A stretch of 10,571 nucleotides of DNA from JAGDXZ01 sp049966915 (GTDB taxonomy: Archaea; Micrarchaeota; Micrarchaeia; Micrarchaeales; CABMGC01). Below are positions 7,018 through 10,571 of the stretch, in pieces (positions within the stretch are counted from its first letter, which is position 1; each line of letters begins with the position of its first letter). The translations under genes were made by a program, and so were the position numbers. The DNA is taken from positions 1-10,571 of the forward strand of contig JBMFTS010000025.1 in the NCBI GenBank assembly GCA_049966915.1, read 5' to 3'. Below the pieces are notes generated by a model. That model ran no database searches and was not told the origin of the DNA. It saw only the letters and a list, made by a program, of their open reading frames with translations.

Positions 7018-8640
7018 ATGCCGACAAGCGTTCACAACAAGGAATATCTGAAAATGCTCATAGGCGCTGAGCTGGGCGACAAGGAGCTGGAGAAGCAGCT
7101 CGACAAGCTCGGCATGAGCGTGGAGCGCCAGAGCAACGACAGCATAGAAGTCGAGTTCCAGGCAAACAGGCCCGATTTGATAAGCACGACAGGCCTGGCA
7201 AGAGCCATTCGCTATTCCATAGGCAGAAAGAAGAGCTTCGATTACAAGGCGAAAGGCGACAGCAGCCTGCAAATGCACGTGGGCAGCAAGACTGCAAAAT
7301 TCAGAGAATACGTAGCAGGCATGCTAGTAAAGAACGTAAAACTAACCGATGAAGCGATGCTTGATCTCATAAACTTCACCGACAAGCTTGCAGAGACGTA
7401 CGGCAGGCACAGGAAAAGAATAGCAATAGGATTGCACGACATGCGAAATGTACAAGCACCGATATACTACGACATGTATGGTGATGAAGAGTTCGAAGCG
7501 CTTGGCGGGAAAAGGCAGAAATACAGCGAAATACTGAGCAGTAGCGAAAAGGGCAAGGCTTACGCCGAGCTCTGCGCGCACAACGGCAGATATTGCGTGC
7601 TCAAGGATTCAAAGGGAGCGATGGCGCTCATACCAGTAATAAACGCGGAGAGAACCAGGATAAGCGCAAGCACCAGCGAGATGTTTGTGGACATAACAGG
7701 CACTAACGAGTACGCAGTGGATGAAACCGCCAACATCGTTGCCGCAAACTTCATAGACATGGGCTTTGACGTGTACACCGTGGCCGTGGTGCAGCACGGC
7801 AGAAAAACAAGGAAAACGCCAACGCTGAAGCGCAGGCAGATAGAAGTCGAGCTTGAAAAGTTCAGCGAGGAAATAGGAGTCAGGCTTGCTTTCAACAATG
7901 TCATAAGCCTTGCGAACAGGATGGGCATTGAAGCTGCGCTGCACGGCAGAAAAATAGCATTTTTTGTTCCAGCGTACAGGTCGGATATCATAAACGACCA
8001 GGACATAATAGAAGACATAGCTGTCGCTTACGGCTACGACTACATACAGCCCATCCCTGTAATCTCGGTAGCTGAAGGCAGGCTTGACGAGCAGGAGCAG
8101 AAGAATGAAGAATTGAGGAGCATAATGACCGGCTTGGGCTTCTTTGAACTGCTGAGCAGCTATATGACAAACGAGGAAACAAACTTCAGCAAGATGAGGC
8201 AGGGCGAAAGCGGCCCTTACGTAAAAATAAGAAACGCGAAGGCAAGCACCATAACCATGCTAAGGACGTGGCTCCTTCCCTCGCTGCTGGCAAGCCTTTC
8301 GAGGTCGCAGCACGACAAGCTGCCGCACAAGCTGTTCGAGCTAGACATGGTCTTCGGCATAAAGAACGGCGCACCGGCAGAAAACTACCACATTGCATGC
8401 GTAATATCCAATACCGAAGTGGACATGAATGATATGCAGGGCATAGCCGAGACGCTCGCCAAAGCGCTATCAGCAACGCTCGAGATAAAGCCTGCTGAAA
8501 ACCGCGCGTTCATAGAAGGCAGGTGCGGGTCGCTGATGTTGAACGGCAAACCCGCAGGCATAATGGGCGAGCTGCATCCTGAAGTGCTTGTGAATTTCGG
8601 AATAGAGGCGCCTGCCGTAGCACTGGAGCTTGAACTCTGA
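7018..8640 (+). CDS. pheT: Phenylalanyl-tRNA synthetase beta subunit
   Basis: A 540-residue partner of PheS that forms the heterotetramer and carries the editing site. It has the short archaeal architecture, without the bacterial N-terminal EMAP-like and C-terminal FDX-ACB domains. A B1-like start with ANRPDL is at 49-54. The B3/B4 editing region covers roughly 90-250 (IGLHD at 137-141, IPVINAERT). The B5 domain includes the metal-binding-type stretch FVPAYRSDIINDQDIIEDIA (316-335) followed by YGYD. The catalytic-like domain has MLRTWLLPSLL (414-424), ELDMVF and GELHPEVL (517-524). The ATG is 7 bases after the pheS stop, with GGTG at 7012-7015 only 2 bases upstream, closer than in the other genes here. 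It converges on rfcL with a 6-base gap. Confidence 0.97.
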   Translation: MPTSVHNKEYLKMLIGAELGDKELEKQLDKLGMSVERQSNDSIEVEFQANRPDLISTTGLARAIRYSIGRKKSFDYKAKGDSSLQMHVGSKTAKFREYVAGMLVKNVKLTDEAMLDLINFTDKLAETYGRHRKRIAIGLHDMRNVQAPIYYDMYGDEEFEALGGKRQKYSEILSSSEKGKAYAELCAHNGRYCVLKDSKGAMALIPVINAERTRISASTSEMFVDITGTNEYAVDETANIVAANFIDMGFDVYTVAVVQHGRKTRKTPTLKRRQIEVELEKFSEEIGVRLAFNNVISLANRMGIEAALHGRKIAFFVPAYRSDIINDQDIIEDIAVAYGYDYIQPIPVISVAEGRLDEQEQKNEELRSIMTGLGFFELLSSYMTNEETNFSKMRQGESGPYVKIRNAKASTITMLRTWLLPSLLASLSRSQHDKLPHKLFELDMVFGIKNGAPAENYHIACVISNTEVDMNDMQGIAETLAKALSATLEIKPAENRAFIEGRCGSLMLNGKPAGIMGELHPEVLVNFGIEAPAVALELEL

Positions 8641-8646
8641 CTGCGC

Positions 8647-9858
8647 TTATAGCAGCAATGCTATCTCTTCTTTCTCAAGCCCAAATTCGGATTCCAGCGA
8701 CTTGGCAACTTCGTCCTTGCCGAGTGTCTTCGCCTTCGACTCCAGCATTATTCTGAACAGCGGCAACAGGCCCGTAAGCAACTCGCGTCTGCTGGCGTGC
8801 ACGCGCTTGGCAAGCTTGGCTGCGAGCGAGTTGAGCACAAGCCTCTCCTGCTTTGTGCTGCTGAGATACTTCACCTGCTTTGGAAAAGCGTAAGAGCCGA
8901 GCCTTTTCACGCGGCCGGAGCTTGCTATCGAAACCCCAGAGGAAGCCAGTATGCTCGCATAGCGAAGCAGAGAATAGTAGCCTATCCTGCCTGCCTTGTT
9001 CGAATACGCGCTGGCAGTGGCAAGGCGATCGTATGCGTTGCCAAGCGAATCATATGTATAATACCTGTTAGGTATGTTCTCGTCAATCCACTTTACAAGC
9101 ATGTCAAAGTCCACGTCGCTGTTGTCGAATGCTGATTTGGCAGTTTCGAAGCTGCATGTCAGGAATATGCGGTCAAGCACACGAAATATTTCTAGCTTTT
9201 GGTTGCGAACTCCCAGATAATCTAGCGCGTCAGGTCCGGCACCCATGGCGAATTCAAGGTCGTTCAGCGCCGCGCGCAGGTCGCCGTTGCAGCGCTCTGC
9301 CACTGCCTTGAGCACCTCGTCGTCGATTTTTGCGCCTTCCTTGCCTGCTACGCCTCTTATGAACGACAGTATTTCTTCAGTGCTGAGCTTTTTGAATTCG
9401 ACGCGCTCCACGTATGCTCGCAAAAACGATATGCTCTGGCTCCAGAAATCGTTTGCTATCAGCAGCACGGGCTGCCTCGAATGCTGGAGAATCTGCACTA
9501 TGACGCCTTGCGCGCCCTTGTCGAACTGGCTCGAAAGCTCGTCTATTTCGTCGAAGACTATCAGGTTGGTTTTGCTGAAAAGGCCCTTAGAAACCGTCGC
9601 GGGTAGAAGCTTCTTCCTGAGCGTGTCGGCATCGCGGTAGTCGCTGGCGCTAAGCAAAATGAGCCCAAAACCGAACATGCTGGCAAGCGCCTTTGCTGCA
9701 GTGGTCTTGCCCGTGCCCGGCGGACCGTAAAGCAAAATCGGCTTTGGCTTTTTGCCGGCAAGCACGTCCTCACCGAACCTCTTTATGGCTGCAACGGCTT
9801 CGCCGTTTCCTATTATGCCGTTGAGCGAATAAGGGGTGTATTTCTCGTAAAGCAGCAC
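8647..9858 (-). CDS. rfcL: Replication factor C large subunit (clamp loader)
   Basis: The 403-residue large subunit of the archaeal clamp loader, which with RfcS uses ATP to load PCNA onto primed DNA. The AAA+ module is intact: N-terminal LYEKYTP, Walker A GPPGTGKT (45-52), Walker B VFDEID (101-106), sensor 1 at Asn136 in LIANDFW, and sensor 2 Arg195 in GDLRAALNDLE. The RfcL-type helical C-terminal region, which lacks the RfcS SRC motif, follows from about 215. It ends in a charged coil and EKEEIALLL; I see no canonical PIP box (Q-x-x-h-x-x-a-a) at the end, unlike many archaeal RfcL proteins. The start is GTG with GGTG at 9867-9864, exactly 5 bases upstream. It is transcribed divergently from tRNA-Glu. 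Confidence 0.95.
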   Translation of the reverse strand: MLLYEKYTPYSLNGIIGNGEAVAAIKRFGEDVLAGKKPKPILLYGPPGTGKTTAAKALASMFGFGLILLSASDYRDADTLRKKLLPATVSKGLFSKTNLIVFDEIDELSSQFDKGAQGVIVQILQHSRQPVLLIANDFWSQSISFLRAYVERVEFKKLSTEEILSFIRGVAGKEGAKIDDEVLKAVAERCNGDLRAALNDLEFAMGAGPDALDYLGVRNQKLEIFRVLDRIFLTCSFETAKSAFDNSDVDFDMLVKWIDENIPNRYYTYDSLGNAYDRLATASAYSNKAGRIGYYSLLRYASILASSGVSIASSGRVKRLGSYAFPKQVKYLSSTKQERLVLNSLAAKLAKRVHASRRELLTGLLPLFRIMLESKAKTLGKDEVAKSLESEFGLEKEEIALLL

Positions 9859-9876
9859 AAAAGCACCGGAAAGAAA

Positions 9877-9886
9877 TAATAATAAA
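9877..9886 (+). promoter_or_regulatory. Likely TATA box for tRNA-Glu
   Basis: TAATAATAAA is centred about 28 bases before the mature tRNA start at 9911. The stronger ATATATAAAT at 9898-9907 is too close to the tRNA to drive it and better fits rfcL on the other strand. Confidence 0.4.
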
Positions 9887-9898
9887 CCGCACTCAAAA

Positions 9899-9906
9899 TA
9901 TATAAA
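9899..9906 (-). promoter_or_regulatory. Likely TATA box for rfcL
   Basis: The minus strand reads TTTATATA. A start about 26 bases downstream, near 9876, gives an 18-base leader that contains the GGTG ribosome site at 9867-9864. The two promoters of this divergent pair would interleave within 52 bases. Confidence 0.5.
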
Positions 9907-9910
9907 TGCG

Positions 9911-9983
9911 GCTCCGATCGTCTAGCGGTCAAGGATAAAGCCCTCTCGAGGCTTAGACCCGGGTTCAAATCCCGGTCGGAGCA
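9911..9983 (+). tRNA. tRNA-Glu, anticodon CTC
   Basis: A full cloverleaf: acceptor stem 9911-9917 (GCTCCGA) pairs perfectly with 9976-9982 (TCGGAGC), and the discriminator is A at 9983. The D stem pairs 9920-9923 with 9933-9936 and includes two G-U pairs. The anticodon stem AAGCC/GGCTT encloses the loop CTCTCGA with CTC at 9945-9947, which reads GAG. The variable loop is 4 bases and the T arm is CCGGG-TTCAAAT-CCCGG. There is no intron and no encoded CCA. It marks the boundary between core genes and the AT-rich accessory-looking DNA on its 3' side. Confidence 0.96.
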
Positions 9984-10087
9984 TTGAGCTGTGCGGTTCT
10001 CTTCACTACTGCTTATTTCGCGTTTTACCTGGAAACGAATCTTGACCATGGATTCTTGGTGTATTGATAAATATCATTTGATATATA
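9984..10087. other. Intergenic, AT-rich towards its right end
   Basis: No gene is seen. GC falls from about half in the core genes to 21 of 60 bases in 10021-10080. No copy of the tRNA-Glu 3' end is visible here or to the window edge, so no attachment-site pair can be shown. Confidence 0.5.
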
Positions 10088-10089
10088 AT
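10081..10089 (+). promoter_or_regulatory. TATA box for the antitoxin-like gene
   Basis: ATATATAAT is a strong TATA match. A start about 26 bases downstream (near 10111) would leave a leader of about 13 bases before the ATG at 10124, which favours that start over the ATG at 10088 that overlaps the box. Confidence 0.45.
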
Positions 10090-10571
10090 GAAACACGTAT
10101 ATTCTTGGCATAGTATTGGATATATGCAAACCAAGGAATTTGTTCGATTTCTAAAAAGCAAAAATATTAGTGTATTTACTTTAGAAGACGCAACTAAGAT
10201 TCTTGACTCTGGAAATAAGTATACCAGCCTTTTCTTGCAAAGGTGCGTAAAGAAAGGCATAATCGGAAGGGTGAAGCGCGGGCCTTTACTTTATAAATAC
10301 GGCCAATGAATATGAAATTGCTTCGAGCGTGCTCAGGCCCTCTTATATAAGCATGGTATCGGCTCTTGCATACTACGGACTAACTACTCAAATATCCCGC
10401 TTTATCTACGTCGTTTCAACAAAGCGGCACACGCCGATAAAAGGCATAAATGGCTATGCTATAATCTTCAAGCACGTAAAGCAAGCCATGATGTTCGGCT
10501 ACCACAAAGAGGCAAACGGTAACGTGTTTATAGCGGACCCGGAGAAGGCAATAGTCTTTCCCAGTTTTGTA
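10088..10571 (+). pseudogene. AbiEi-like type IV antitoxin, frameshifted and cut by the window end
   Basis: Two reading frames together spell one AbiEi-family protein, the transcriptional-repressor antitoxin of AbiE systems whose partner AbiEii is a nucleotidyltransferase toxin. The first frame (10088-10309, 73 residues) has the N-terminal winged-helix part: QTKEFVRFLKSKNISVFTLE, then FLQRCVKKGIIGRVKRG. It then loses the family pattern and stops. The +1 frame, open from 10275 to the edge, supplies the expected continuation: GLYFINTANEYEIASSVLRP, SYISMVSALAYYGLT, and ADPEKAIV. Removing one G from GGG at 10280-10282 joins them as KRG-LYFIN. The likely start is Met13 at 10124. After ADPEKAIV the sequence reads FPSFV, where relatives commonly have a few more residues (such as DSLY) first, possibly a second lesion. 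Family assignment is from remembered pattern; a sequencing error is the main alternative to a true pseudogene. The toxin gene would lie beyond the window. Confidence 0.72.

Noticed and set aside
6850..7278. A 142-codon open frame on the minus strand across the pheS/pheT junction
   Set aside because: Antisense to two intact, motif-complete synthetase genes; low-complexity translation.
10006..10260. An 84-codon minus-strand open frame after tRNA-Glu
   Set aside because: It overlaps the antitoxin-like gene, which has family-like sequence; the minus translation has no recognisable pattern.
9984..10571. Attachment site or mobile element next to tRNA-Glu
   Set aside because: Composition suggests transfer, but no duplicated tRNA end, integrase or terminal repeat is visible in the window, so no mobile element is annotated.
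1..10571. CRISPR array, insertion sequence or tandem repeats
   Set aside because: No regularly spaced repeats, terminal inverted repeats or transposase-like reading frames were seen on either strand.

Overview
The window reads as a compact archaeal chromosome segment, most likely from a small-genome DPANN lineage such as Micrarchaeota. The lineage is inferred from gene content and style. Archaeal-type ribosomal proteins uL30 and uL15, a clamp-loader large subunit (RfcL), an archaeal PheS/PheT pair and a CPSF-like beta-CASP nuclease fix the domain as Archaea. Isoleucine is mostly ATA, starts are often TTG or GTG, gene gaps are a few bases, and the tRNA genes lack an encoded CCA.

Layout: (1) 39-414, plus strand: tRNA-Gly(TCC) followed after 24 bases by acylphosphatase, probably on one transcript. 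(2) 462-4590, minus strand, read right to left: uL30, uL15, a GT4 glycosyltransferase, a coiled-coil protein and a beta-CASP RNase. Most junctions are tight or overlapping, and this looks like the displaced tail of the spc ribosomal operon with SecY replaced by other genes. (3) 4591-4736: a divergent promoter region. (4) 4737-8640, plus strand: a secreted, sequon-rich membrane-anchored protein of unknown function, then pheS and pheT. (5) 8647-9858, minus strand: rfcL, convergent with pheT at 6 bases. (6) 9911-9983: tRNA-Glu(CTC), divergent from rfcL. (7) 9984-10571: a composition change to AT-rich DNA carrying an AbiEi-like (type IV toxin-antitoxin) antitoxin gene broken by one apparent extra G and cut by the window edge.

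Most genes serve translation, RNA turnover and replication. Their start sites show a consistent signal, GGTG placed 5 bases before the start codon, twice fused to the upstream stop as TAGGTG. It lets several starts be corrected. The points most worth a second look are the coiled-coil gene, whose conserved-looking frame runs about 98 codons upstream of its first ATG to a CTG overlapping the previous stop; the frameshifted antitoxin next to tRNA-Glu; and the unusual gene neighbourhoods. I did not find a clear new multi-gene system. The likeliest lead is the coiled-coil/beta-CASP nuclease pair inside a ribosomal operon.
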